Below, in pieces: positions 8,993 through 18,304 of a DNA stretch of 64,000 nt. The position numbers and the translations under genes were made by a program. Numbering within the stretch: the stretch's first letter is position 1; every line of letters starts with the position of its first letter. Source of the stretch: Limimonas halophila (GTDB lineage Bacteria > Pseudomonadota > Alphaproteobacteria > Kiloniellales > Rhodovibrionaceae); NCBI RefSeq assembly GCF_900100655.1, contig NZ_FNCE01000001.1:481252-545251 (forward strand). Direction: 5' to 3'. The notes under the pieces were generated by a model that did no database searches, was not told the origin of the DNA, and saw nothing but the letters and a program-made list of their open reading frames with translations.

Positions 8993-9984
8993 GCCAGCCC
9001 CCGCCGCGTTCGGATCACCAGGGCGAAGAAGAAGGGCGCGCCGATTAACGCCGTCACCACGCCCAGCTTGAGTTCGTTCGTCGGCGTCACCGCGCGCACC
9101 AGGATGTCCGCCAGCACCAGCAGCAGCGCGCCGCCCAGCGCGCTCACGGGCAGCAGTGCGCGGGGGCGGTGGCCGACGAGCGGGCGCAGCGCGTGGGGCA
9201 CCACCAGCCCGACGAAGCCGATCGTGCCGGCCACGGCCGTCGCCGCGCCCACCGAAAGCGCCGTGCCGAGCACGAGGCGCACGCGCACGCCGGCCAGGTG
9301 GAAGCCCAGACTCTGCGCCGCCTCTTCGCCAAGGGCCAGGGCGTCCAGCGCCCGACCCACGCTCGCCAGCAGCGCCCAGCCGACGGCCATGAAGGGCAGG
9401 GCGAGGGCGACGTGCTCCATCGAGCGGCCGGAGAGCGAGCCAAGCAGCCAGAACACGATCTCCAGCGCCGCGTAGGGGCTCGGCGCCAGATTGAGCGCCA
9501 GCGAGGTCAGCGCCGCCGCCAGCGAGGTCACGGCCACACCCGCCAGGATCAGCGTCAGGGTGTCAGCGTGGCGCCCCGCAAGCAGCAGCACCAGCAGCAC
9601 CGCCGCGATCGCCCCGGCGATCCCGCCCAGGGGCAGGGCCAGCGCGAACGCCGCCGCGGCCCCGGTGTAGAGCGTCAGCACCGCCCCCAGGGCCGCCGCG
9701 CCGGAGACGCCGATCAGCCCCGGCTCGGCGAGCGGGTTGCGCAGGTAGCCCTGGAGCGCCGCCCCCGACAGTCCGAGCGTCGCCCCGATGGCCGCCGCCA
9801 GCAGCGTGCGCGGCAGGCGGATCTCCCGCACCACCACGGCCGCCGTCCCGGCATCGGCGTCCACCAGCGCGCCCAGCACCGCGCGCGGCATCAGCCCGGC
9901 CGGCCCGATCAGCAGGGAGCCCGCCAGCGCCAGCATGGTGCCGACCGCCAGCAAGGGGAGCAGGATGCGCGCGCGGTCGGCCAT
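8989..9984 (-). CDS. btuC: Cobalamin-type ABC transporter permease (BtuC-like)
   Basis: This FecCD/BtuC-family permease has 331 residues and about ten hydrophobic segments. Family blocks include GATLGLSGAALQGYLRNPLA near residues 67-86 and GFVGLVVPHALRPLVGHRP near 255-273. It starts one base after the stop of the binding-protein gene and overlaps the ATPase gene, so the three importer subunits form a compact unit. The cobalamin assignment rests on the upstream riboswitch and on btuB being first in the operon. Confidence 0.9.
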   Translation of the reverse strand: MADRARILLPLLAVGTMLALAGSLLIGPAGLMPRAVLGALVDADAGTAAVVVREIRLPRTLLAAAIGATLGLSGAALQGYLRNPLAEPGLIGVSGAAALGAVLTLYTGAAAAFALALPLGGIAGAIAAVLLVLLLAGRHADTLTLILAGVAVTSLAAALTSLALNLAPSPYAALEIVFWLLGSLSGRSMEHVALALPFMAVGWALLASVGRALDALALGEEAAQSLGFHLAGVRVRLVLGTALSVGAATAVAGTIGFVGLVVPHALRPLVGHRPRALLPVSALGGALLLVLADILVRAVTPTNELKLGVVTALIGAPFFFALVIRTRRGLA

Positions 9985-9985
9985 G

Positions 9986-10837
9986 CTAGGGAACCTCCCG
10001 CCGGGCGCGGGCGAGGCGCGTTACGGCCTCGGCGAGCTGCGGCCCGCCGCAGGTCCACAGCCGCCGAGGGATACGCACAACGCGCGCCCGCGCGCGCACG
10101 GCCCGAAGAGCGGGGTGGTCGAGCACCGCCGCCGCCTGCGAGGCCGCGTTCTGCGCCGATGCCGGCAACACCAGGACATCTGGCTCGGCCGTGACCAGCT
10201 TTTCCAGGGACAAGGGCACCATGCCGTCCAGGCCCATCTCGGCGGCCACGTTCGTCAAGCCGGCCGCCTTCAGGGCGGCGTGGGGCAGTTGGTTCGCACC
10301 CACGGTCACGCCGTTGGGCTGGTAGATCGCCGCTGTCGCCCCGGCTGCGGCGGTCGCCGGGCTTGCATGCGCGATCCGTGCGTCGAAGCGCCGGATCATG
10401 GCCTCGCCGCGCGGGCGAACGTCCAGCACCTTGGCAACGCGCCGGATCTGGCGGCGCACGTCTTCGATGCTTCGGGGCGGCGCCAGCGTCACCACCTCGT
10501 GGCCAAGCCGCCGCAGCAGGCGCACCGTGCTGCGCTGCCGGAACGCGCCAGCAAGGACCAGATCCGGCTCGAAGCGCAGCACTTCCTCGGCCCGGCCGTG
10601 GTTCACGGGGATGCCCTGGGCCCGTTCGGCCATGGGCGAATACCCCGCATCCGCCGCCAGCGCCGACACCGAGGCGATGCGCTCGCGCGGCAGCAGGCGC
10701 AACGCCAGCAGGTCGGTGCACAGGTTGAGCGAGACCACGCGTCCCGGCGCAGCCACGGCGGGCGATCCCGCCGGGGCCGCCGTGGCAACCGTCAGGGTCA
10801 GCAGCAAGGCTGCCGCTGTGCGCCGGGCGCGGGTCAT
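9986..10837 (-). CDS. btuF: Periplasmic cobalamin-binding protein (BtuF-like)
   Basis: This 283-residue helical-backbone binding protein (TroA/BtuF fold) has an N-terminal signal peptide ending near residues 24-30 (APAGSPAVAA). The mature start reads RVVSLNLCTDLLALRLLP, typical of BtuF/FecB proteins, followed by ISSV-like and PDLVLAGAF blocks. It would hand ligand from BtuB to BtuC. It begins 5 bp after the btuB stop and precedes btuC. Ligand identity is inferred from the operon's riboswitch. Confidence 0.85.
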   Translation of the reverse strand: MTRARRTAAALLLTLTVATAAPAGSPAVAAPGRVVSLNLCTDLLALRLLPRERIASVSALAADAGYSPMAERAQGIPVNHGRAEEVLRFEPDLVLAGAFRQRSTVRLLRRLGHEVVTLAPPRSIEDVRRQIRRVAKVLDVRPRGEAMIRRFDARIAHASPATAAAGATAAIYQPNGVTVGANQLPHAALKAAGLTNVAAEMGLDGMVPLSLEKLVTAEPDVLVLPASAQNAASQAAAVLDHPALRAVRARARVVRIPRRLWTCGGPQLAEAVTRLARARREVP

Positions 10838-10842
10838 CGCGG

Positions 10843-12807
10843 TCAGAAGCTCACGCGGGTGCCGACGAAGCCTTCCACGCCGGGGCCCTTGAAGCCGTCG
10901 GCGACCTCGTAGTCGGTGTCGGTCAGGTTCTCCACGCGCGCCGTCAGCGCCACGCGGTCGTTCAGGCGGTAGCGGGCCGCCGCGCGCGCGACGACGTGGT
11001 CGTCCAGGTCCACGCGCCCGCCGGTGAAGCCGATGTCCGTGCCGCCGGCGATCGCCCGCAGGCCGCCCGTCAGCGTCCAGCGCGCGCCCGGCTGCCAGCG
11101 CGCTTCGAGGTTCAACTTGTGGCGCGGCCGTCGGACGAGGCGCTGGCCCGTGTCCGCGTTTTCCGCGTCGAGGTAGGTGTGGTCCACGCGCACGTTGAGC
11201 GCCGGCACGGGCGTGACGGCGAGGAAGCTTTCCACGCCCTGGATGTCCAGGTCCTCGTTGTTCACCGTGGTGGAGTTGAAGTTGGCGTCGAAGACGGTCA
11301 CCACGCCGTCGTCCACGTCGCTTTGGAAGTAGGTGACGCCGGCCCGCACGCGCTCGTCCAAGACGCGTTGTTCGACGCCGATCTCCCAGGAAAAGCTCTC
11401 CTCGGCATCCAGGTTCGGGTTGCCGCGGAACGCCGTGCCGGTGTTGGTGGGCGTGAAGCCGAAGCGCTGGAACAGCGACGGCGTCTTGAAGCCGGTGCCC
11501 ACGCTGGCCTTCAGCCGCGTGCCGGTCGCCGGAATGGTGTAGCTGGGCGCGAGGTGCCAGGTGGCCTGGCCGTCGAAGTCCTCGGGCTTGTCGAAGCGCA
11601 CGCCCACGGTCCCCGACAGCCGCTCGGTGAGCTGGAACACGTCCTGCACGTAGGCGGCGGCGGTGGTGGCGTCGGCGTCGGACTGAAGCGTCTGCCGCAA
11701 GCCGCCGAAGTCGCGGAAGCCGCTCGCCTCGAAGCTTTCCTCGCGCACCGACGCACCGAAGACGAGGGTGTGGTCGGCGTGCACGTCCAGTTCGTTTTCC
11801 AGACTGAGGCCGGCGCGGCTGCCCTCGTTGCGGGTATCCGTTTCGGTCTGGCTCAGCGCGTCCGGCCGGTTGGTGTCGTCGCGCGTGAAGTCGCTGTAGC
11901 TCACACGCACCGTGGGCCGGTAGCGACCGTCCCAGAAGCTCCCCGCGAGTTCGGCATTGGTGATGTAGCGCCGCGTTTCGCCCTCGCTGTTGGGATCTTC
12001 GGGGCTGGTGTCCAGCTCCGTGCGGGAGTCGGAGATTTCACCGTAGATCGACAGCTCCAGCCGCTCGGTCAGGTCCACGCCCAGGCGCGCGGTGCCCTTC
12101 ACCTGGCGGTGGCCGTCGTCCTCGCTGCCGGCGCCGCCCGGGCGCAGGCGGGCCGGGGTGACGGTGTCGCCGTCGGTGTCCACGCCGCTGAGCGTGGCGG
12201 CGAAGGAAACCTCACCCGAGCGGCCGCGCAGCTCGGCGCTGCCGTCGATGGTTTCGCGCGTGCCGGCCTCGGCGCGGATGCCGCCGCGCACGCCGTCTTG
12301 CTTGGCCTCGCGCGTGATAATGTTGACGACGCCGCCGATGGCGCCGCTGCCGTAGAGCGAACTCTGCGCGCCGCGCACCACCTCGATGCGCTGGACGTTT
12401 TCGGTCGTCAGCCCGCCGAAGTCGAACGCGCCGGCGGGTGTGCTCGGGTCGGCGATGCGCTGACCGTCCAGCAGCACCAGCGTCTGGTTGGAGTTGGCGC
12501 CGCGCATGAAGATCGATGTCGCCGTGCCGCGTGGCCCCTGTTGCACCATGCGCAGGCCGGGGACGCTGCGCAGCGCCTCGCCGACCGTACGGTACTGCCG
12601 GTCTTCGATGGTCCGGCGGTCGATGACGCTAACCGAGGTGCCGACACGCTCGATGCTTGTCGGGGTGCGCGTGGGCGTGACCACGATTTCTTGAAGCTGC
12701 TCCTGGGCCGCAGCCGGGTCGGGCGAAAGGGCCGTGGCCGTCAGGGCAACGCCGGCCGCGGCGGCCGTGAGGGGCAGGCCGTGGACCTGCCGGGACTGGA
12801 ATCGCAT
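10843..12807 (-). CDS. btuB: TonB-dependent vitamin B12 receptor BtuB
   Basis: This outer-membrane receptor for cobalamin is powered by TonB. The ATG at 12807 (MRFQSRQVHG) is preceded by GGGAGG at good spacing and gives 654 residues. A signal peptide ends near residue 34 (AAAQEQ), followed at once by a TonB box (EIVVTPTRTP), a plug domain (VGEALRSVPGLRMVQQGPRG, LVLLDGQRIADP, YGSGAIGGVVNIITR) and a 22-strand-type barrel. The C-terminus ends in Phe (VGTRVSF), as expected for barrel assembly. A longer reading to 12903 adds an implausible basic extension. It is first in the btu operon and preceded by a cobalamin riboswitch. Confidence 0.93.
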   Translation of the reverse strand: MRFQSRQVHGLPLTAAAAGVALTATALSPDPAAAQEQLQEIVVTPTRTPTSIERVGTSVSVIDRRTIEDRQYRTVGEALRSVPGLRMVQQGPRGTATSIFMRGANSNQTLVLLDGQRIADPSTPAGAFDFGGLTTENVQRIEVVRGAQSSLYGSGAIGGVVNIITREAKQDGVRGGIRAEAGTRETIDGSAELRGRSGEVSFAATLSGVDTDGDTVTPARLRPGGAGSEDDGHRQVKGTARLGVDLTERLELSIYGEISDSRTELDTSPEDPNSEGETRRYITNAELAGSFWDGRYRPTVRVSYSDFTRDDTNRPDALSQTETDTRNEGSRAGLSLENELDVHADHTLVFGASVREESFEASGFRDFGGLRQTLQSDADATTAAAYVQDVFQLTERLSGTVGVRFDKPEDFDGQATWHLAPSYTIPATGTRLKASVGTGFKTPSLFQRFGFTPTNTGTAFRGNPNLDAEESFSWEIGVEQRVLDERVRAGVTYFQSDVDDGVVTVFDANFNSTTVNNEDLDIQGVESFLAVTPVPALNVRVDHTYLDAENADTGQRLVRRPRHKLNLEARWQPGARWTLTGGLRAIAGGTDIGFTGGRVDLDDHVVARAAARYRLNDRVALTARVENLTDTDYEVADGFKGPGVEGFVGTRVSF

Positions 12808-12847
12808 GGGGTGAGCCTCCCGCTCGGTGTGCGCACGCCCCGGCAAA

Positions 12848-13016
12848 CGGCGGCACGATCGGGCGGGATGGCGCAGCGCGAACCGGCGGCACGAACGGGA
12901 CACCGCGCGCGGTGGATCGACGCGCGCGGCCGGCGCCGGCGGTGCTTGCCGAGCGCCGCGACAGCCCCAAGTGATCGTGCATCACCCCAGCGAAAACGCC
13001 GCCCCGGTGGATCGAC
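12848..13016. repeat. Short direct repeats in the btuB leader
   Basis: Two direct-repeat pairs lie between the riboswitch aptamer and btuB. CGGTGGATCGAC occurs at 12910-12921 and 13005-13016. A 16-mer CGGCGGCACGANCGGG occurs at 12848-12863 and 12884-12899 with one internal difference. They may help form the riboswitch expression platform or may simply be GC-rich redundancy. Confidence 0.45.
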
Positions 13017-13033
13017 CCCCGTCCGCCGGGCTT

Positions 13034-13235
13034 GGTGACGCTCGGGTGGCAGGTCTCCTGGCTCGCGGGTCGTCGCCGTAGCCCGGTGCCGTGCACCGGG
13101 GCGCTCGGCCTTCCCGGATCGCGGGCGATCCAGTGGCCCTGGCATGAGCGCCGGCTCGCCGCTCACAGTTGCGGGGGCAGCCGCGGACTCGGCCCATCGC
13201 GGGGCCTCACCGCGTTCCCTCTTCACGCCGCCACC
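13034..13235 (-). ncRNA. Cobalamin riboswitch (AdoCbl/B12 element)
   Basis: Read on the minus strand, this has the cobalamin riboswitch core in order: GGGAACGCGGTGA, then GCTGCCCCCGCAACTGTGA, then ATGCCAGGGCCACTGG, then GGGAAGGCCGAGCG, and the B12 box GCCAGGAGACCTGCC (13048-13063 region). A closing helix can be drawn between GGTGGCG (13229-13235) and CGTCACC (13034-13040), giving a 202-nt aptamer. It lies about 230 nt upstream of btuB and would repress the uptake operon when cobalamin is plentiful. The long leader after the aptamer probably contains the expression platform, which I could not resolve. Confidence 0.95.
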
Positions 13236-13408
13236 TCCTAAGAGGCCGCAGCGCCGCTCCCCGTCGCCGGGACGGGGAACCACCCGTGCACGCGCGAGCC
13301 GACCACGCCGCCGTCCCGTGCGCAAGGGGGAACGCGCGGCGCGTGGTCGCATGGCGCGCAAACCCCTGAGTGTCCGCCAAGAATTCGCCGGGCTGCCGGT
13401 TTCGCGGT

Positions 13409-13423
13409 TTAACCCAACCTTAA
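13409..13423 (+). promoter_or_regulatory. CtrA box upstream of fliI
   Basis: TTAA-CCCAACC-TTAA matches the full CtrA recognition pattern TTAA-N7-TTAA. It lies 66 bp before the fliI start chosen here. The 681 bp stretch 12808-13488 otherwise holds only the btuB leader with its riboswitch and this promoter region. Confidence 0.8.
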
Positions 13424-13488
13424 AAGGCGCGATCCCACAGTGCCCACGGCGCGACGGCGCGCCGACCAACGACAGGCGAGTGGACGGC

Positions 13489-14955
13489 GTGAGCGAAGCT
13501 TCCGCACTCAAGACCTTCCTCGACGACGTGGACCATCTGCCCGCCGAGCGGCTTTACGGCCGCGTGACTTCGGTGCTGGGCATGCTGGTCGAGGTCGCGG
13601 GGCTGGAGCGCGTGCTCTCCATCGGCGGGCGCGTCGACATCCTGACGCGCGACAACCGGCGCGTGCCGTGCGAGGCCGTGGGCTTCCGCGAGGGCCGGGC
13701 GCTGCTGTTGCCCTTCGGTGCGCTCGAGGGCGTCAGCCTGGGCTGCGCCGCGGAGTTGAGCACCGCCGAGCCCACGGTGCGCCCGACCAATGCCTGGCTG
13801 GGGCGCGTGGTCAACGCGCTCGGCGAGCCGGTGGACGGCAAGGGCCCGCTGCCGCAGGGCCGGGAGAGTTATCCCCTGCGCGCGCAGCCGCCCTCGGCGC
13901 ACGGCCGCCGGCGCGTGGGCGGCAAGCTCGACCTGGGCGTGCGCGCGATCAACACCTTCCTGAGCTGCTGCCGCGGGCAGCGAATGGGCATTTTCGCCGG
14001 CTCCGGCGTGGGCAAGTCGGTCACGCTGTCGATGATGGCGCGCTACACCGAGGCCGATGTGAACGTCATCGGCCTGATCGGTGAGCGCGGGCGCGAGGTT
14101 CAGGAGTGGCTGGAGGACGAACTCGGTCCCGAGGGGCTGGCGCGCTCGGTGGTCGTGGTCGCGACCTCGGACGAGCCGCCGCCGATGCGCCGCCAGGCCG
14201 TCTACATGACGTTGGCGCTCGCCGAGTACTTCCGCGACCACAGCGGCGAAGTGCTGTGCATGCTGGACTCGGTGACGCGCTTCGCCATGGCCCTGCGCGA
14301 GATCGGGCTCGCGGCGGGGGAGCCGCCCGCGAGCAAGGGCTACACACCCTCCGTCTTCGGCGAGCTGCCGCAGGTGCTGGAGCGCGCGGGGCCGGGCACA
14401 AGCGCCACGGCGGGCGACATCACCGGGCTGTTCACCGTGCTGGTCGAGGGCGACGACCACAGCGAGCCCATCGCCGACGCCGTGCGCGGCATCCTCGACG
14501 GCCACATCGTGCTGGACCGCCAGATCGCCGAGCGCGGGCGCTATCCCGCGATCAACGTGCTGCGCTCCATCTCGCGCACGATGCCGGCCTGCAACACCCA
14601 GGAGCAGACGGACCTGGTCCAGCGCGCGCGGCGCCTGCTGTCGACCTACGAGGACATGGGCGAGCTGATCCGCATCGGCGCCTACAAGAAGGGCTCCGAC
14701 CCCAAGGTCGACGAGGCCATCCAGTACGTCGACCGCATCGAGTCCTTCCTCCACCAGGACAAGCAGGAGCGCACGAGTCTGGACGACGGCTACGCCATGC
14801 TGGCGCGCGCGCTCGACATGCCGTGGGGTGACGCCAAGAACGACCCGAACGATTCCGGCGGCGCCGGCCAGCCCGCGGGCGGCGGCCAGGCCGGCCAGCA
14901 GGGCGCCGCGCAGGGTGGTGGCCGGAAGGCGCGCCGACGCGATCGTCAGGGGTGA
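13489..14955 (+). CDS. fliI: Flagellar export ATPase FliI
   Basis: FliI is the ATPase of the flagellar type III export apparatus. Starting at the GTG at 13489 ([14 protein letters not shown]) gives 488 residues, near the family norm. An alternative GTG lies at 13480. The reading frame continues upstream to 13144, but that part overlaps the riboswitch and CtrA box and is not protein-like. Walker A is [12 protein letters not shown] near residue 170, then [13 protein letters not shown] and the Walker B region [19 protein letters not shown]. The C-terminus is a Gly/Gln-rich tail. fliJ follows 106 bp downstream. Regulation by CtrA is inferred from the exact upstream box. Confidence 0.95.
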   Translation: MSEASALKTFLDDVDHLPAERLYGRVTSVLGMLVEVAGLERVLSIGGRVDILTRDNRRVPCEAVGFREGRALLLPFGALEGVSLGCAAELSTAEPTVRPTNAWLGRVVNALGEPVDGKGPLPQGRESYPLRAQPPSAHGRRRVGGKLDLGVRAINTFLSCCRGQRMGIFAGSGVGKSVTLSMMARYTEADVNVIGLIGERGREVQEWLEDELGPEGLARSVVVVATSDEPPPMRRQAVYMTLALAEYFRDHSGEVLCMLDSVTRFAMALREIGLAAGEPPASKGYTPSVFGELPQVLERAGPGTSATAGDITGLFTVLVEGDDHSEPIADAVRGILDGHIVLDRQIAERGRYPAINVLRSISRTMPACNTQEQTDLVQRARRLLSTYEDMGELIRIGAYKKGSDPKVDEAIQYVDRIESFLHQDKQERTSLDDGYAMLARALDMPWGDAKNDPNDSGGAGQPAGGGQAGQQGAAQGGGRKARRRDRQG

Positions 14956-15061
14956 TTGATCGAAGCGCCCGGGCCGTTCAGGCCCAAGCGCATCGGGTCC
15001 GGGCGATCCGGCGCGCGGGACCGCGCGAATCGCGCGGGCTGCTGCCAGGAGGGCACGCCGC

Positions 15062-15481
15062 ATGACGGCGCTCAGCGAACTCGTCCGCATCAGCCGCTGG
15101 CATCTGGATGAAAAGCGCCAGAAACTCGGCGATCTGGAGCGCCTCGCGGATCGCCTGCGCGACGACCTGCGCAAGCTGGACGACACCATCGCGCACGAAC
15201 AGCGCGTGGTGCAGGAGGACCCCAGCGCCCGCGAAACCTATTCGGCCTACATCAAGGCGGAAATGGAGCGCCGCGGCCGGCTGGAGCAATCCATCGCCAA
15301 CGTCCAGAGCGAGATCGAAAGCGCGCGCGAGGAGGTCGCGGAGGCCTTCCGCGAGCTGAAGAAGTACGAGATGGCAAAGGCCAACCAGGATCAGCGCGAG
15401 ACCGAGCGCCTGAAAAAGGCCGAGGAAAAGCAGATGGACGAAATTGGCCTGCAGCTGCACCAGCGCAACAACAGCGGCTGA
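15062..15481 (+). CDS. fliJ: Flagellar export chaperone FliJ
   Basis: This 139-residue, almost entirely helical, charged protein has coiled-coil character (Leu/Ala heptads with Arg/Glu/Lys). Its size and its place directly after fliI are those of FliJ, which binds the FliI ring and escorts export substrates. The start reads MTALSELVRISRWHLDEKR, with a GGAGG sequence just upstream. It ends 10 bp from the stop of the convergent flhG-linked gene. Sequence conservation in FliJ is low, so the call leans on context. Confidence 0.88.
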   Translation: MTALSELVRISRWHLDEKRQKLGDLERLADRLRDDLRKLDDTIAHEQRVVQEDPSARETYSAYIKAEMERRGRLEQSIANVQSEIESAREEVAEAFRELKKYEMAKANQDQRETERLKKAEEKQMDEIGLQLHQRNNSG

Positions 15482-15491
15482 ACCCGTCGCG

Positions 15492-16514
15492 TCACACCTC
15501 GATGCTGGCGCCGCCCTGGCCGGGGACCGCCATCATCCGCCAGTCCGGCCCCGCCGCGAGCTGGAAGCTGCCGTCCAGGCGCGCCGTGCGCCGCGCTTCC
15601 GCCGCGATCGCCGTCAGGTCCGACTGGACGGAATCCGCCAGGGCCGCGCGTGTGCGCAGAATCATGTCGAAACGGCCCGGTTGAATCAGGCCGTCGAGCT
15701 GGAATTCGCCCAGCGCGGGCAGTTCGCCCTCGACAATGAAGTGATGGGTGGTCTCCGGCAGCGGGTGCTCGCCGTCGTGCTCGCGCACGAAGAGGCGCAT
15801 CTGGTGCACCCCGGTCTCCGCCGCCACGGGGAAGGCGAACACCCGCCAGTCGCCCTGGGGCTCGCGGGCGAGCTGGCTGAGCTGGCCGAAGTCCCGCTCC
15901 AGCTGCCGGGCGAGCGTCCCGTCCGCCTGCGCGAGCCGGTCCAGCGCCGATCCCAGCCAGTCGCGAACCTCGCCCGCGGACAGCGCTTGCAGGAAGGCTG
16001 CGAGCCCGCCCGCCATGCCGGTGCCGGCGGTGGGGATCGCGGAACTCCCCTTTGTGCGCGCCCCGCTGAGGGTGCGGGCGGTCTCCGGCGTCGCCAGCGC
16101 GCGGTCGAGGGCCGGCCAGATGCGCGTCAGGCTGGCCGCGTCCAGCAGGTTCTGCGCGGGCGGCTGCCCACCCGCGCGCGAGGCGGCCAGGAGCGCCGCC
16201 TGCGTCGGCGTCGTCATCGCGGTGATGCGGGCCTGCAACGTGGCGCCGTTGGTGATGAGGCGCAGCATCACCTGCGTCCCCGGCGGCGGGTCGTAGCGCG
16301 TGGCGAGGTTGACCACGCCCGCCTGGGTGCGCACGAGGAGGTGCCCCTGGTTGTTGCGGCCCAGAACGGTGCCCTCGACCGTGCGGCCCGTGGGGGCGCT
16401 GCGCAGCTCCTGCGGGGCTTCGGGGACGTCGGCGGTTACGCGCGCCGATGCGGCCACGGGGAGGGAGTCGATCGTGGCCGTGCCGGGGATGGGCGGCAGG
16501 ATGCGGCCGGTCAC
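15492..16514 (-). CDS. FliK-like protein, last gene of the flhA-flhF-flhG group
   Basis: This 340-residue protein starts at a GTG whose bases overlap the flhG stop (GTGA), so it is translationally coupled to flhG. The N-terminal half has a small beta domain (GTVLGRNNQGHLLVRTQAGV). The C-terminal part reads GELPALGEFQLDGLIQPGRF followed by ALADSVQSDLTAIAAEARR, which resembles the hook-length-control (Flg_hook) domain of FliK. A separate full-length FliK is encoded at 30485-32395. It could be a second hook-length or export-switch factor, or a flagellar protein of unknown role. The domain resemblance is by eye and moderate. Confidence 0.65.
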   Translation of the reverse strand: MTGRILPPIPGTATIDSLPVAASARVTADVPEAPQELRSAPTGRTVEGTVLGRNNQGHLLVRTQAGVVNLATRYDPPPGTQVMLRLITNGATLQARITAMTTPTQAALLAASRAGGQPPAQNLLDAASLTRIWPALDRALATPETARTLSGARTKGSSAIPTAGTGMAGGLAAFLQALSAGEVRDWLGSALDRLAQADGTLARQLERDFGQLSQLAREPQGDWRVFAFPVAAETGVHQMRLFVREHDGEHPLPETTHHFIVEGELPALGEFQLDGLIQPGRFDMILRTRAALADSVQSDLTAIAAEARRTARLDGSFQLAAGPDWRMMAVPGQGGASIEV

Positions 16515-17305
16515 GCCTCGTCCTGCAGGCGGTTGACGATGGTTTCCACGTCGCTCGCCGCCGCGGCGTTGGGCTGGCGCTCGAAGATCAGGCTCTGGCG
16601 CTTGATGGAATCGCGCACCCAGGCATCCCGGCGGATCACCCCCAGCAACTCGGGCTGCACGTTGAGGAAGCTGTCGCACACCTTGCGCAGCGCGCCGAAG
16701 ATCTGCTCGCCCTGCTTCTGCGAGGACGCCAGGTTGACCACGATCTTCACGTCCACGTCGGGCCGGCGGCGCTTGGTGAGCTTGATGAAAGCGTAGGCGT
16801 CGGTGAGCGCCGTGGGCTCCTCGGTGATGACCACGATCAGCGTCCCGGCGCGGCCCGTCAGCGAGCGCACGGTGCGGTCCACGCCCGCGCCCAGGTCCAG
16901 GATGACGCGGTCGTAGCGCGGGGCGATGTCGGTCAGCGAGCGGCCCAGGGTGTCGAGCTGGCCCGGCGCCATCGACGCCAGCGTGCCCGAGCCGGAGCGG
17001 CCGGCGATGACGTCGAAGCCGCCCGCGGTCACGGCCTGCACGGCCTGGGTGATGGGCTGCCGCCCGGTGAGCACGCGGCTGAGGTCCTTCTCGGGGTTGA
17101 GCCCGAGCTGCACGTCCACGTTCGCCAGCCCGAGGTCACCGTCGAACAGTAGGCTGCGCTTGCCCGAGCGGGCGATGGCGTGGGCCAGGGTGATCGCGAA
17201 CCACGTCTTGCCAACGCCGCCCTTGCCCGACGCCACGGCGACAACGTTGTTGCCGGCCGGGCTGTGGGCTGCCTTCGTGGCTTGGGCTGCAGGGGTCTCC
17301 GTCAT
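16511..17305 (-). CDS. flhG: Flagellar number regulator FlhG (MinD/ParA-like ATPase)
   Basis: This MinD-family ATPase works with FlhF to set flagellar number and placement. The ATG at 17305 (MTETPAAQATKAAH) overlaps the flhF stop as ATGA and gives 264 residues. The deviant Walker A is ASGKGGVGKTWFAITLA near residue 26, followed by LLFDGDLGLANVDVQLGL and DRVILDLGAGVD. The usual FlhG N-terminal activator segment is not obvious. A longer ORF to 17623 reads through flhF and is not real. The operon order flhA-flhF-flhG supports the call. Confidence 0.92.
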   Translation of the reverse strand: MTETPAAQATKAAHSPAGNNVVAVASGKGGVGKTWFAITLAHAIARSGKRSLLFDGDLGLANVDVQLGLNPEKDLSRVLTGRQPITQAVQAVTAGGFDVIAGRSGSGTLASMAPGQLDTLGRSLTDIAPRYDRVILDLGAGVDRTVRSLTGRAGTLIVVITEEPTALTDAYAFIKLTKRRRPDVDVKIVVNLASSQKQGEQIFGALRKVCDSFLNVQPELLGVIRRDAWVRDSIKRQSLIFERQPNAAAASDVETIVNRLQDEA

Positions 17306-18282
17306 GCGCTGGCTCCATTGCCGGAGATGGCGTCCTCCTCGGCGGCGACGTCTTCGGGCAGAAGCATCCTCGCCAGATGGTGTGCGTCCACAGCGCGCAG
17401 GCCGGCCCCGATCGTGGGGGCCACCCCCATGCCCATCAGCGTGAGCCGGGCACTGTGGGCCGCGCTGAGCACATCGCCCAACCGCCGCGTGGCGTCGGTC
17501 TTCGTCGGAATGTAGTAGAAGACGCCCAGATCCGCGTAGGCCAGGGCGGTCTCCACGGCCTCGACCGGGTCGGTGCCGGCCTGCTTGACCAGCACGCCCG
17601 TGGCGCCGCTGACCCCCAGCCACTCCTCCAGCTCCTGCATGGAGTCATGGTCGAAGGGGCCGGCGCCGATGGCGTCGATCACCACGAAGTGGTTCCGCCC
17701 CGCCCCCTGGAGCGCCTTCTTGAGCGAGTCGGCGTCGTGCGCCTGCTTCAGGCGGGCGCCCAGGGCCTCCGCGAAGGCCTGGATCTGCGACAGGCTGCCC
17801 GCCTTGCCGGTGTCCATCGTGATCATCGTGGCGCCGCCGCCGCGCACGCGCACCTGAGCGGCGAGCTTGGCCGCCGTGGCGGTCTTGCCCGCGCCCGGCG
17901 GCCCCATGAGCAGCAGCGGCGTCTTCATGGGCTTTTGCGGCGGCGGGGTGAAGCTCATCTCCGTGGCGATCGCTTCCGCCAGCGCCTCCGTCGGGGAGTT
18001 GGCGTGCGTGCGCCCGCAGTGGTCGAGCAGGGCGTCCATCAGCTCGGTGGGAACGCGGTGGTAGTCCAGCGTTTCCGAGAGGATGTTGAAGGCTTCCAGC
18101 CCCGCTTCGCCGTCGAAGAAGCCCGTCTGGGCCTGCTCGCCTTCCAGCGCCGCGGTGACCCGGAAGCCGCCGCCGTCGGGGTCCGGCTGGGACGACAGGA
18201 TGACGGCGTCGTCGCCCAGACGCTCCCGCACCAGCTCCATGGCCGCGGGCAGGGATTCGGCTGTGAACGTCTTCAGGCGCAT
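17302..18282 (-). CDS. flhF: Flagellar SRP-like GTPase FlhF
   Basis: FlhF is an SRP-type GTPase that marks the site of flagellar assembly. It has 326 residues. The start MRLKTFTAESLPAAMELVRERLG is the standard FlhF N-terminus, followed by a short variable region and the NG domain with G1 motif MGPPGAGKTATAAKLA near residue 126, then MDTGKAGSLSQ and KTDATRRLGDVL. It lies 22 bp after flhA and overlaps flhG. Some residues differ from textbook SRP motifs (for example ITMDTGKAG where TxDTxRxGA is usual), which is common in FlhF. Confidence 0.93.
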   Translation of the reverse strand: MRLKTFTAESLPAAMELVRERLGDDAVILSSQPDPDGGGFRVTAALEGEQAQTGFFDGEAGLEAFNILSETLDYHRVPTELMDALLDHCGRTHANSPTEALAEAIATEMSFTPPPQKPMKTPLLLMGPPGAGKTATAAKLAAQVRVRGGGATMITMDTGKAGSLSQIQAFAEALGARLKQAHDADSLKKALQGAGRNHFVVIDAIGAGPFDHDSMQELEEWLGVSGATGVLVKQAGTDPVEAVETALAYADLGVFYYIPTKTDATRRLGDVLSAAHSARLTLMGMGVAPTIGAGLRAVDAHHLARMLLPEDVAAEEDAISGNGASA

Positions 18283-18304
18283 GGGCGTCAGGCCTTACCT
18301 GCCA

